From NCBI RefSeq assembly GCF_025151535.1, contig NZ_CP102288.1, forward strand, positions 2,427,501-2,491,500: a stretch of 64,000 bases of DNA, given 5' to 3'. Under the pieces are notes generated by a model. The model was not told where the DNA came from, made no database searches, and was given only the letters and a program-made list of their open reading frames with translations. Below are positions 25,041-33,812 of this stretch, in pieces. Position 1 is the first letter of the stretch. Every line of letters begins with the position of its first letter. Position numbers and translations under genes: made by a program. This DNA comes from Segatella copri DSM 18205 (GTDB lineage Bacteria > Bacteroidota > Bacteroidia > Bacteroidales > Bacteroidaceae).

Positions 25041-25613
25041 ATGATATTTCTTCAGCTTTTCATCGTATTCATTCAGATAGGCATCTTCGGATTCGGAGGT
25101 GGCTATTCCATGATATCCCTGATTCAGGGACAGGTTGTTACGCAATATCATTGGATGACGATGCAAGAGTTTACCGATGTGGTTGCCATCTCTCAGATGA
25201 CACCGGGACCTATCGGTATCAACACCGCCACCTACTGTGGCTATACAGCTGTCCATAATGCCGGCATGAGTGGCATGATGGCTGTACTCGGAAGTGCCAT
25301 GGCGACCTTTGCGCTGGTTCTCCCATCCTTGGTTTTGATGATTCTTATCAGCAAGATGCTGTACAAGTATATGAACACCTTAGCCGTCCAGAGCATCTTC
25401 ATCGGTCTTCGTCCTGCCATCGTCGGCTTGGTGGGAGCCGCAGCCCTGCTCCTGATGAATGGCGAGAACTTCTCTACGCCAGCCAATCCCTGGCATTTCT
25501 ACATCTCCATCGCCCTCTTCTTTGCCACCTTTATCGGCGTGAAGGTGCTGAAGATTAATCCTATCCGCATGATACTCTACTCGGCTTTTGCCGGACTGGT
25601 ATTACTATATTAA
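25041..25613 (+). CDS. Chromate transporter half-protein (second CHR domain)
   Basis: 190 residues. It is a paralogue of the preceding gene with FGGGYSMISLIQGQVV, then MTPGPIGINTATYCGY. It has five or six membrane segments and ends in a hydrophobic C-terminus. The two CHR halves are usually encoded in tandem and are thought to pair in opposite orientation. The gap of 89 bp between them has short AT-rich repeats (AGTTTATAG, twice) and no gene. Confidence 0.85.
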   Translation: MIFLQLFIVFIQIGIFGFGGGYSMISLIQGQVVTQYHWMTMQEFTDVVAISQMTPGPIGINTATYCGYTAVHNAGMSGMMAVLGSAMATFALVLPSLVLMILISKMLYKYMNTLAVQSIFIGLRPAIVGLVGAAALLLMNGENFSTPANPWHFYISIALFFATFIGVKVLKINPIRMILYSAFAGLVLLY

Positions 25614-25640
25614 AACCGATTTTATTGACCAACAATAAAC

Positions 25641-25674
25641 AAAAGGTGGATTTTCTGATGAAAATCCACCTTTT
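25641..25674. terminator. Terminator after the chromate transporter genes
   Basis: AAAAGGTGGATTTT and AAAATCCACCTTTT form a perfect 14-bp stem with loop CTGATG. Confidence 0.85.
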
Positions 25675-25728
25675 ACACTATAATTCGCTTTTTGTCCACC
25701 TCTTCTTTGTGTTTTTTGTGTACTTTTG
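25671..25728 (+). promoter_or_regulatory. GH51 promoter with putative arabinan operator
   Basis: TTGTCCACC (25692-25700) lies exactly 20 bp before the -7 box TACTTTTG (25721-25728). A weaker half-site, TTTTACACT (6 of 9), lies 21 bp further upstream at 25671. The same layout occurs at the arabinan susC promoter. No -33 TTTG is present at the right distance, so an activator is likely needed. Confidence 0.6.
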
Positions 25729-25815
25729 CAACTGTGTATTAATCGCGGCATGAATTCAGGCTTAGCTTGGTTTCATGCCAACCAACAAGTAAACAAACAA
25801 ACCTAAGAATAAGAA

Positions 25816-28257
25816 ATGAATAAGAAAAGACAGATTTTACTTTCAGCAGTGTTGGCCTCTGCTTTGGCATCCAACGCACAGGTTACCATCAATGTAGATG
25901 CCTCTAACCCAGGTATCAAGGTATCTCCTAACCTCTATGGTATCTTCTTCGAGGATATCAACCATGCTGCAGATGGCGGTCTCTATGCCGAACTCATCAG
26001 CAACCGTTCTTTCGAAGACGATGACAAGAATATTCCTACCTGGAAAACTGCCTCTCAGGAAGGTGCAAAGATCAATGCACAACTCATCAATAAGGGTTTG
26101 CTCAACAATGCACAGGGCAAGGCACTCCAGCTTACCATCGCTGCCAAGCCTGCAGCTACAGCCTCTCTCATCAATGAGGGTTTCTGGGGAATCAACGCCG
26201 TGCAGGGCAGAACCTATAAACTCTCTTTCTGGGCTAAGGGTAGCTACAAGGGCGGATTGAAGGCTCGCCTCACCAACGCCAAGGGCGACAAGGTGTATGC
26301 AGAAACAGCACTCAATGCCAAGGTTGGCAAGAAGTGGACCAAATATACGGCAGAGTTGACTGCCAACGGAAACGATGCCAAGGCTCAGTTCGAACTCGTA
26401 GCCGACGGAAAAGGTACCATCGTTCTCGATGTAGTAAGCCTCTTCCCTCCTACTTTCAAGAATCGCGAGAATGGCTTGCGCCCTGACCTGGCTCAGCTTC
26501 TCTATAACATCCATCCTAAGTTCGTCCGCTTCCCTGGCGGTTGCTACGTAGAGGGACAGGAATCTCCAGAGAATGCTTTCCACTGGGAGAAGACTATCGG
26601 TCCTATCGAGGAACGTCCGGGCCATAAGAACGTAAACTGGCGCTACCGTACCAGCGATGGTATGGGATTCGATGAGTATCTGCAGCTTGCCGAGGATCTG
26701 AACGCCAAGCCTCTCTATGTTGTAAACGTAGGTTTGTGGCACGGCGGTATGACTCCTGTAGACAGCATCCAGCCTTGGATTGATGAGTGCATGAATGCCC
26801 TGGAGTATGCCAACGGTCCTGTTACCTCTAAATATGGTGCGCTCCGTGCTAAGAATGGTCATCCGGAACCATACAATATCGAGTATCTGGAGATTGGTAA
26901 TGAGAACAACCAGCCGGATCCTGCGGCTCAGAGCGACCATTACTACGAGCGCTTCAAGAAGTTCAAGGATGCGGTTCTGGCAAAATATCCTAAGATGCAC
27001 CTCATCGGTAACGTGGTGGCTTGGGGCGATGACAATCCTAAGTGGGAAAGCAACGAGAGCGTAGAACTCCTCGACGAGCACTACTACAGAAATCCTGCCT
27101 GGTTTGCCGAGAACTTCAACAAGTATGACAACTACGACCGTAAGGGCAGCGAGATTTATGTAGGTGAATATGCCGTAACCCAGGGCTTCGGCAATATGGG
27201 TTCGCTCGATGCAGCACTCGGTGAGGCTGTCTATATGATGGGCATCGAGAACAACTCTGACATCGTGACCATGGCATCCTACGCTCCTATCTTCGCCAAC
27301 CTCAACAACCGTATGTGGGCACCGGATATGATTCAGTATACATCAGACAAGGTATTCGGAACTCCATCTTACTACGTTCAGAACGTGATGGCAAACAACA
27401 TCGGTACCCGTGTACTGAAGGTGAACCAGGAGAATCCATACAAATATGAGCAGACTCAGGTGAAGCCAGCTATTTGCCGTGTAGGTATGGGAACATGGGG
27501 CACTCAGGTTTCTTTCGAGGACAAGGGCTACAGCGATGAGAACGGAAAGGCGCTGCCGATGACCTTGCAGGAGTTGCCTACCGATATCCGTGGACAGTGG
27601 AAGACTGAGGGTAGCCTCATCAAGCAGACCAGCAACGAAGAGAGCTGCATCCGTCTGAACCCAGGCGAGATTACCAGCAATGGCTATATATATAAGGTAC
27701 GCGCGAAGAAGGATGCCGGAAACGAAGGTTTCCTCATCATCTTTAACTACGTGGATAAGGACAACTACTGCTGGTTGAACCTCGGCGGCTGGAACAATAC
27801 CCAGCACGGTGTGGAGTCTATCGTGAATGGTGCCAAGAGTCAGATTGCTACTACCCCAGGCAGCATCGAGACCGGCAAGTGGTATGACATCGAGCTGAAA
27901 GTAGTAGGCGACAGCATCTTCGCCAAGTTGGATGGCAAGGAAATATTCTCTACCAAGTTGAAGGCAAACACCCTTCCTGGCATCTTCTCTACAGCCACAC
28001 TTGATGAACAGACGGGCGAGGTAATCCTGAAGATTGCCAACACCAGCACCGAGCACACCACAGCGAAGATTAATCTTCAGGGCAAGGAAATCAAGAATGG
28101 CAAGCTCATCCGCCTTTCTGCCAAGAATGGTCTGGAGGAGAATACCATCGATAATCCTACCAATATCTATCCTGTAGAAAACTACATAACTACAGAGAAG
28201 AACGGTGCAACGGTAGAGATTCCAGCCAGCTCGCTGAACATCATCCGTTTGAAATAA
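25816..28257 (+). CDS. GH51 alpha-L-arabinofuranosidase, secreted
   Basis: 813 residues. Signal peptide (ending ASNAQ), then GH51 with an inserted CBM4_9-like module about 70-215 (INEGFWGINAVQGRTYKLSF). Acid/base Glu363 lies in EIGNENNQP and nucleophile Glu451 in YVGEYAVT. After about residue 590 there is a laminin-G-like/DUF1080-type insert (YCWLNLGGWNN, GKWYDIELKVVGDSIFAKLD) before the final beta-sandwich. It removes terminal alpha-L-arabinofuranose from arabinan or arabinoxylan oligosaccharides. It is 12 kb from the arabinan susC but shares its operator word. A long leader precedes the ATG. Confidence 0.92.
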   Translation: MNKKRQILLSAVLASALASNAQVTINVDASNPGIKVSPNLYGIFFEDINHAADGGLYAELISNRSFEDDDKNIPTWKTASQEGAKINAQLINKGLLNNAQGKALQLTIAAKPAATASLINEGFWGINAVQGRTYKLSFWAKGSYKGGLKARLTNAKGDKVYAETALNAKVGKKWTKYTAELTANGNDAKAQFELVADGKGTIVLDVVSLFPPTFKNRENGLRPDLAQLLYNIHPKFVRFPGGCYVEGQESPENAFHWEKTIGPIEERPGHKNVNWRYRTSDGMGFDEYLQLAEDLNAKPLYVVNVGLWHGGMTPVDSIQPWIDECMNALEYANGPVTSKYGALRAKNGHPEPYNIEYLEIGNENNQPDPAAQSDHYYERFKKFKDAVLAKYPKMHLIGNVVAWGDDNPKWESNESVELLDEHYYRNPAWFAENFNKYDNYDRKGSEIYVGEYAVTQGFGNMGSLDAALGEAVYMMGIENNSDIVTMASYAPIFANLNNRMWAPDMIQYTSDKVFGTPSYYVQNVMANNIGTRVLKVNQENPYKYEQTQVKPAICRVGMGTWGTQVSFEDKGYSDENGKALPMTLQELPTDIRGQWKTEGSLIKQTSNEESCIRLNPGEITSNGYIYKVRAKKDAGNEGFLIIFNYVDKDNYCWLNLGGWNNTQHGVESIVNGAKSQIATTPGSIETGKWYDIELKVVGDSIFAKLDGKEIFSTKLKANTLPGIFSTATLDEQTGEVILKIANTSTEHTTAKINLQGKEIKNGKLIRLSAKNGLEENTIDNPTNIYPVENYITTEKNGATVEIPASSLNIIRLK

Positions 28258-28346
28258 CAGACTACATCCAGGGCAGGATGCCCTGGGATCCATATATAGG
28301 TAATAACATTTTGAATAGTTGATAAGAAAGTTAGTTAGAAAAGAGA

Positions 28347-28387
28347 AGGCGACAACCTGCGTGATGCAGATTGCCGCCTCGTTTTTT
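28347..28387 (+). terminator. Terminator after GH51
   Basis: AGGCGACAACCTGC and GCAGATTGCCGCCT form a stem with two mismatches, followed by CGTTTTTT. Confidence 0.7.
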
Positions 28388-28400
28388 ATCTGTCGTTTAA

Positions 28401-28661
28401 TTAACCGAAAACATAATTGAAGAGCAGGAAGATGCTCAGGATAAACATCAAACCCACAAAGAAAGATGTCAAGCCCGACTTACCACCCTCGGCAACGCCC
28501 GAAGCACTCTCCACATAAGTGGTAATGGTAGAGCTACCCAGCAATGCACCGGCTGCCAGAATGTAACACATGGTCAGGAAAGTAGTCATACCAGCTATCA
28601 ATTCCGTCTTGACCGTAGTAGTCTTTGGGTCGAAACCCAATAATGCTTTTAATTTGTTCAT
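28401..28661 (-). pseudogene. Deletion remnant of an NCS2 purine/xanthine permease
   Basis: The 86-residue frame starts like an intact NCS2 permease (MNKLKALLGFDPKTTTVKTE, then LIAGMTTFLTMCYILA) and jumps in frame to a segment that lies about 300 residues in (AGALLGSSTITTYVESASGV). It then ends in LSIFLLFNYVFG. Full-length relatives have about 430-450 residues, so roughly 260 internal residues and most of the C-terminal part are missing. It cannot form the 14-helix transporter. The -7 box TATCTTTG is kept at 28738-28745 on the minus strand. Confidence 0.75.
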
Positions 28662-28763
28662 TTCTTATATTTAAATTTATCTCTATTTTCTCTTTCCCCC
28701 TTTCCACAACCCAGTCGCGTTATTTTTTCGGGGCGAACAAAGATAAGAAAAAATAATGAGGAA

Positions 28764-28862
28764 TGCCTTATTTTATATGTTTTTAACTCATCAGAGTGCC
28801 TTATTTTACATGTTTCGGGGTATTCCGGATGCCTTATTTTACAAAGCATTTTATTTTTAACC
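28764..28862. repeat. Three 33-bp tandem repeats between divergent genes
   Basis: TGCCTTATTTTA(T/C)A starts at 28764, 28797 and 28830, an exact 33-bp period. Units 1 and 2 share 18 of the first 19 bases; the third diverges after 14. They lie between the permease remnant and the ATPase gene. Confidence 0.8.
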
Positions 28863-28928
28863 ATTATGCTTGGTTAATTCGGATTTTCTTTGTAACTTAG
28901 CAGCGCAAAACGTAAAGCATATAGGATT

Positions 28929-30494
28929 ATGGCAAAAATAGTAAATAAATATCCTGTAGGAATTCAGACTTTTGAAGAAATTCGCGAGAAAGGTTATCTC
29001 TATGTAGATAAGACCAAATACATCGTGGATTTCAGAGAAAAAGGTATGAAGTATATCTTTCTGAGCCGTCCAAGACGATTCGGAAAATCGCTCTTTGCAT
29101 CTACCCTTCAGGCCTATTTCGAGGGAAGAAAGGAACTGTTCGAGGGATTGGCTATTGCTGAATACGAGAAGGAATGGGTGAAGCATCCTGTGCTCCACTT
29201 CGATATGAGCGGTGCCAAACATTTTGATGCAGATGGCTTGAACAATTATCTGAATCTGCAGCTTTTGCCTTACGAGAAACTTTATGGTAAAGGAGAAGGG
29301 GAAATTTACCCTAACGAAAGGTTGGATGGTATCGTAAAGCGTGCTTATGAGCAGACGGGCGAAAAGACTGTTGTCATCATCGACGAATACGATGCCCCAT
29401 TGCTGGATGTGGTACATGAAAAGGAAAACCTGCAACCGCTCCGCCGCATTATGCAGAACTTCTACAGTCCTCTGAAAAAACTCGATCCTTACCTGGAGTT
29501 CACCTTCATCACGGGCATCACCAAGTTCTCGCAGCTCAGCATCTTCAGCGAACTCAACAACCTCGACAATATCAGTCTGTTCGACCAGTACTCAGCCATC
29601 TGCGGCATCAGCAAAACCGAGCTTACCACGCAGATGAAACCAGATATTGAGGCTATGGGCGAGGCACTGAACATGACGTATGAGGAGTGCCTGAAAGAGC
29701 TGACGCAATTCTACGACGGTTATCATTTCAGCGAGAAATCAGAAGATATTTTCAATCCGTTCAGTCTTGTAAAGGCAATGAATGCAGGCAAGATTGCTCC
29801 TTACTGGTTTGGTTCCGGCACTCCATCCTTCCTCTTGAAACTCTTGGATAAGTATCATGTCAATCTTTCTACTTTAGAGAGTCAAGAGACAGTATTGAGT
29901 TCCTTCGACCAATCAACAGAGGAAATGACAGAAGCCTTGCCATTGCTTTACCAGAGCGGCTATCTGACCATCAAGAAATATGAACCGATGTTTCAGGAAT
30001 ATACGCTGGGCATCCCAAACAAGGAGGTACGCGACGGACTGCTCAACTCATTGATTCCTCATTATGTGAACCCTCGCCGTTCTGACAACAATGCCTTCCT
30101 CTTGGGATTCTGCAAGGCGGTTTATAGAAATGACATCGAGGCGGCACTGGAGCACATGCGCACCTATATGGCTACGATACCATATGATTTGGAGAATCAC
30201 AGCGAGAAGCATTATCAGACTATCTTCTATCTGATGTTCAGTTTCCTCAACATCTATATCCGCACAGAGGTGAAGAGTGCCATCGGCAGGGCTGATGCCG
30301 TGATGCACATGCCAGATACAATCTACGTCTTCGAACTGAAGGTAGATAAGAGTGCTGATGAGGCTTTGGCACAAATAGACGAAAAAGGCTATATGCTGCC
30401 ATATCATACAGAGGGCAAGCGACTGATAAAAATCGGTATCAGTTTTGACAGCACCCAGCGCACTATCAGCGATTGGAAGATTAAGGAAGAATAA
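28929..30494 (+). CDS. AAA-ATPase-like/PD-(D/E)XK protein
   Basis: 521 residues. The N-terminal AAA-ATPase_like domain has [22 protein letters not shown], Walker A-like [21 protein letters not shown] near residue 45 (in parts) and Walker [14 protein letters not shown] near 155. The C-terminal PDDEXK_9 nuclease-like domain has [10 protein letters not shown] and [19 protein letters not shown] (conserved Asp and Glu-x-Lys). The family is common and multicopy in Bacteroidota, and its role is not established. It stands alone, has a weak promoter near 28880-28900 and a perfect terminator. Confidence 0.82.
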   Translation: MAKIVNKYPVGIQTFEEIREKGYLYVDKTKYIVDFREKGMKYIFLSRPRRFGKSLFASTLQAYFEGRKELFEGLAIAEYEKEWVKHPVLHFDMSGAKHFDADGLNNYLNLQLLPYEKLYGKGEGEIYPNERLDGIVKRAYEQTGEKTVVIIDEYDAPLLDVVHEKENLQPLRRIMQNFYSPLKKLDPYLEFTFITGITKFSQLSIFSELNNLDNISLFDQYSAICGISKTELTTQMKPDIEAMGEALNMTYEECLKELTQFYDGYHFSEKSEDIFNPFSLVKAMNAGKIAPYWFGSGTPSFLLKLLDKYHVNLSTLESQETVLSSFDQSTEEMTEALPLLYQSGYLTIKKYEPMFQEYTLGIPNKEVRDGLLNSLIPHYVNPRRSDNNAFLLGFCKAVYRNDIEAALEHMRTYMATIPYDLENHSEKHYQTIFYLMFSFLNIYIRTEVKSAIGRADAVMHMPDTIYVFELKVDKSADEALAQIDEKGYMLPYHTEGKRLIKIGISFDSTQRTISDWKIKEE

Positions 30495-30499
30495 AGAAA

Positions 30500-30544
30500 A
30501 AATCCGAAACAGAAGCTTGCCAAGTTATCTGTTTCGGATTTTTT
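30500..30544 (+). terminator. Terminator after the PD-(D/E)XK ATPase gene
   Basis: AAATCCGAAACAGA and TCTGTTTCGGATTT form a perfect 14-bp stem followed by a T run. Confidence 0.85.
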
Positions 30545-30607
30545 GATGCTTATTTCGTTTGGATAAGCCAAGGTTTTCAAACCATCTTGAATTGTTAAAA
30601 AAAATAA

Positions 30608-30719
30608 GTCATAGTTTTCTCTCCCACAACTCATAGTTTCTTTCATCATAACTCATAGGTTTCTTTCATCATAACTCATAGGTTTCTTCCCAGCATCTCA
30701 TAGGTTTCGGCACCAAAAT
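30608..30719. repeat. Five tandem repeats of 22-23 bp
   Basis: TCATAG(G)TTTC starts at 30608, 30630, 30652, 30675 and 30697. The unit tail varies (TTTCATCATAAC in two copies). It is intergenic between convergent genes, with no frame that looks coding. Confidence 0.75.
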
Positions 30720-30757
30720 CCATTGTTTTCAAGCAAAAAAGGGCTAAAAAAAACAAA

Positions 30758-30866
30758 CGGACAAATTGAATTTGTCCGGACAAATTGTCCGTATCTTTAT
30801 AAATCACTCATTTTTAATAACTTACAAGCCACCAGACAAAAGAGCCGGACAAATTCAATTTGTCCG
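30758..30866. repeat. Cluster of three related palindromes
   Basis: CGGACAAATT-G-AATTTGTCCG (30758-30778), CGGACAAATTGTCCG (30777-30791) and CGGACAAATT-C-AATTTGTCCG (30846-30866). The first two overlap by two bases. They lie in the gap between convergent genes; a TATCTTTA sits just after the second. Confidence 0.75.
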
Positions 30867-30883
30867 TGTTTTAAAAATCGAGG

Positions 30884-31909
30884 CTATTCCAGCGTCAGCC
30901 ACCCATCTTCCGTCCAGTTGATTTTCTTCTGAACCAGGATGCTGGCGCCATTCTTTGGCACGCTATAACCATGACAGAAGAAGAAATCGCCATCGGGGAA
31001 GGAGTAGGCAGAGCAATGACCCATCGCCTCATATTCTTTCTTATCGCCTTCCAGAATCAGCGTACCTCCGCCATTGCGCATGTCCCTACCCTCCTTATCC
31101 AGATAAGGACCGGCAACCTTCTTGCTTCTGCCCACGGCAACACGATAGTTGCTCTTGATGCCGCGGCAGCAGTAATCCCAGCTCACGAAGAGATAGTAAT
31201 AATCACCATGCTTCATGATGAAAGGAGCCTCGATGGCATTGGTGCCGGCAAACTTGGAGGTAGGATTCGGCTCTGCCGAAGTATCGCCTACGACATGACG
31301 GCGGGCGATGGTCTGAGGCTTGGCGCCCTTCTTGACATGCATCGACTTCTTATCCAACTTGATCATCTGGATGCCATCCCAGAAAGAGCCCCAGGTAAGC
31401 CAAGGGTTTCCCTTCTCATCAACGATGAAATTCGGATCGATGGCATTCCAGTTGTCTCTATCACCCTTAGAGGCGACGAGGCAGCCCTCATCCTTCCATC
31501 CATCCTTATCAGATAAGGAAGTATTGCTCAGCAAGCCGATGGCAGATGTGTTCTTGCCAAAGGTAGAACAGGAATAAGCCAGATACCACTTGTTCTTGAA
31601 GCGGATAACATCCGGAGCCCAGATATGGGTTTCAAACCCCGGCACACTATCATGCGTCCATGCCGGAATCTCACTGTTCTTGAGCACGCCCTGAGGAACG
31701 ATGGTCCAATGCTTGCGGTCGGTAGAGGTCATCTGCGTGATGCCATGACCTGTGCAGTAGAGATAGTACTTGCCATTCTCATACGCCATTACGGGGTCGT
31801 GGACAAAAGGAGTATCTACAACCAAAGGCTGTTGTGCACGAGACTCAGCTGGCGCTAGCATCATGGCTATCGCCACAATGCCAAAATATTTCATTGCAGT
31901 TTGTTTCAT
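30884..31909 (-). CDS. GH43 endo-arabinanase-type enzyme, secreted
   Basis: 341 residues from MKQTAMKYFG, with a signal peptide ending near ESRAQ. The five-bladed GH43 propeller keeps the catalytic triad: Asp38 in FVHDPV, Asp158 in NAIDPNF and Glu227 in NAIEAPF. GSFWDGIQM and SWDYCCRG are typical of endo-1,5-alpha-L-arabinanases. It would cut the arabinan backbone in the periplasm. An upstream TTG at 31936 was not used because the ATG gives a normal signal peptide. It is the last gene of the susC operon, after an intercistronic hairpin. Confidence 0.88.
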   Translation of the reverse strand: MKQTAMKYFGIVAIAMMLAPAESRAQQPLVVDTPFVHDPVMAYENGKYYLYCTGHGITQMTSTDRKHWTIVPQGVLKNSEIPAWTHDSVPGFETHIWAPDVIRFKNKWYLAYSCSTFGKNTSAIGLLSNTSLSDKDGWKDEGCLVASKGDRDNWNAIDPNFIVDEKGNPWLTWGSFWDGIQMIKLDKKSMHVKKGAKPQTIARRHVVGDTSAEPNPTSKFAGTNAIEAPFIMKHGDYYYLFVSWDYCCRGIKSNYRVAVGRSKKVAGPYLDKEGRDMRNGGGTLILEGDKKEYEAMGHCSAYSFPDGDFFFCHGYSVPKNGASILVQKKINWTEDGWLTLE

Positions 31910-31934
31910 CTGTATATCTTCTCTATTTTTTAAC

Positions 31935-31972
31935 AAAAAAGGGGAGTCATAGCTTCACTGCTTAACTCCCCC
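31935..31972 (-). terminator. Hairpin with T run between the two GH43 genes
   Basis: On the minus strand GGGGAGT and ACTCCCC pair and TTTTTTG follows, a good terminator placed between co-directional operon genes. Confidence 0.65.
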
Positions 31973-32019
31973 AAAAGATTCTACTTAGATTCTTTTATAC
32001 CTTAAAAACTAACTAACAT

Positions 32020-33690
32020 TTATTTTTTCTTGCCCCAGAAGCTCTTGCTACCACTGACGCCAGAGTATACGATAGTCAACTTGCGAGGACTAGCCTCCCA
32101 GTCTACCTCACGCTGTACCTTGAGCTTGGTAGTACCGATGGTGAGGGTGTTGGAAGAAGTATCAAAGTTCCATACCTTCACATTAGGCCAAGCCGTACCA
32201 CCAGTCATTGAGCCGTCGGCATTGAGTGTAAATTCGGTGCTGACGCGCTGTTTGCCATACTCATAAGCGAGGTCTATACCTTCCCAAGTGCCAGCCAGTT
32301 CGCTAGCCTTGATAGCCACTTGTGGCACAGCTCCATAACGCTCTGGCATCACAGTAGGCCAACCATTAGACATCCACTTGATGCTACGCACACCACCCAT
32401 CATGATGGCATTGCTTGCATTGATACCAGCCACATTGGCAGGCATACGCTGCTGAGATACATAGTACCAGTTGCCCGCGCCATCGTCGAAGACGGCACAG
32501 TGGCTGATGCCTACCCAACCATATCCCTGGCTGAACTTATAAGGATGAGTCAAGACGGTAGGATTGTCACCTGCGCCATTGGCTGCATTAGTCACTCTGT
32601 TATTCATCGTCTCGTAAGGACCGTCCACATTCTTGGAACGAAGCACACGGGTGTTGTAAGGAACATCCAAGCCATCGTAAGCCAAGAAGAGATAATAATA
32701 TCCATCATGGTATACAACCTCAGGAGCCTCAGCTCCCTGCCAACGACTACCGTTGGTACGAGTGAAGATAAGCTTTCCGTAATGAGCAATCTCATCTGCT
32801 GTACCGTATGACTTAGGAAGTTCTTTCAAGGTCTTGCCTGTCTCTGGGTTCAACTGCACGGCAGCGATACCGCTGTGCCAAGAGCCATAGATAAGCCAGT
32901 GCTCGCCATTAGGTGTGATGATGAACGAAGGGTCGATGGCATTGAACTTGAAGTAGCCGTCCCAGTCGCGGTCCGATTTGCGAGCCCAGTTCTTACCCTT
33001 ATCAGAAGAAGAGCAAATCACGAAACCCTTGTCTGTCCACTTGTTGCTGGCTGGGTCCGTAGTCTCTGCCATACCGATGAAGGCACGCTCCGTCCAAGAG
33101 CCATCATAGGTAGTGCCACCTGTCTTGATGTAGTTGTTCACCACGATGGCATAGTACATACGATAGAGATTATCCTTCACTTTTCTTACGCAAGGAGCCC
33201 AATAGCCATAGCTTGGGTTGGCGATAGGAGCCAAACCTTGCTCAGCACGAATCTCGTTCAACTTAGTCTTCACCCAAGCAGGAGCCACCGTCATCGTACC
33301 ACCGAGATATTCCCAGTTTACGAGGTCTTTGCTTCGACGAGCATGGAAGTGTCCATGACCTTCGTGGACATTGCCATAGCTGGCATCAGTCTGATACATA
33401 TAGTAATATCCATCAGCAGCCTTTACTACCGAAGGGTCATGCACATTGGCAAGATTCCACTTACTGCGCTGAGTCCAAGCAGCTACTGAAGTATAATTGT
33501 CATTATATGTAGGACAAACATACTTAGCCAAATCCTCGCTAGTAGGATTGTTTGGAGTTTCTGGCTGGGAAGGAGTCTCTGGTTTGTTTGGTGTATCTGG
33601 TACATCAGGATCATCACTTCCACCACTACTACAACTTACTGCCAAAGTACATGCCAGCAAGAATGCCCATTTATTAAGAAGTTTCATCAT
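32020..33690 (-). CDS. GH43 arabinan-active lipoprotein
   Basis: 556 residues. Lipobox VSC (Cys20) is followed by SSGGSDDPD, an acidic surface-export-type stretch, and a proline-rich linker (PETP repeats) to about residue 50. The GH43 core has Asp85 in NVHDPSV, Asp253 in NAIDPSF and Glu321 in QGAEAPEV. A C-terminal beta domain of about 90 residues (WEGIDLAYEYGKQR, TIGTTKLKVQREVDWEASP) is of the GH43_C2/lipocalin-like type. It probably acts at the cell surface as an endo-arabinanase and supplies SusC/D. It lies between the surface glycan-binding lipoprotein and the second GH43. Confidence 0.88.
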   Translation of the reverse strand: MMKLLNKWAFLLACTLAVSCSSGGSDDPDVPDTPNKPETPSQPETPNNPTSEDLAKYVCPTYNDNYTSVAAWTQRSKWNLANVHDPSVVKAADGYYYMYQTDASYGNVHEGHGHFHARRSKDLVNWEYLGGTMTVAPAWVKTKLNEIRAEQGLAPIANPSYGYWAPCVRKVKDNLYRMYYAIVVNNYIKTGGTTYDGSWTERAFIGMAETTDPASNKWTDKGFVICSSSDKGKNWARKSDRDWDGYFKFNAIDPSFIITPNGEHWLIYGSWHSGIAAVQLNPETGKTLKELPKSYGTADEIAHYGKLIFTRTNGSRWQGAEAPEVVYHDGYYYLFLAYDGLDVPYNTRVLRSKNVDGPYETMNNRVTNAANGAGDNPTVLTHPYKFSQGYGWVGISHCAVFDDGAGNWYYVSQQRMPANVAGINASNAIMMGGVRSIKWMSNGWPTVMPERYGAVPQVAIKASELAGTWEGIDLAYEYGKQRVSTEFTLNADGSMTGGTAWPNVKVWNFDTSSNTLTIGTTKLKVQREVDWEASPRKLTIVYSGVSGSKSFWGKKK

Positions 33691-33733
33691 TATTTCCTTA
33701 AAAGTTTAGTTAGTTTTTATTCGATATTTTTGA

Positions 33734-33790
33734 AAAAAGGCAAGGCCTCATAGGAGGATTCTTCCATCCTCCTCATAGGTCATGCCTTTT
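33734..33790 (-). terminator. Large hairpin between the surface lipoprotein and the GH43 gene
   Basis: AAAAGGCA...CCT(C)ATGAGGAGGAT pairs with ATCCTCCTATGAGG...TGCCTTTTTT, with a small internal loop, giving more than 20 paired bases with a T run on the minus strand. Confidence 0.65.
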
Positions 33791-33812
33791 ATCTAGTATT
33801 TCAAAGATTCTC

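Noticed and set aside
25843..27081. 412-codon open frame opposite the GH51 gene
   Set aside because: It overlaps a well-supported enzyme gene and has no recognisable motif or promoter.
28658..28864. 68-codon frame on the minus strand with an 11-residue repeat
   Set aside because: It is generated by the 33-bp DNA repeats and overlaps the promoter and start of the permease remnant; kept only as a note in the findings.
30608..30719. CRISPR array
   Set aside because: Units are directly adjacent 22-23 bp repeats with no unique spacers, and no cas genes are in the window.
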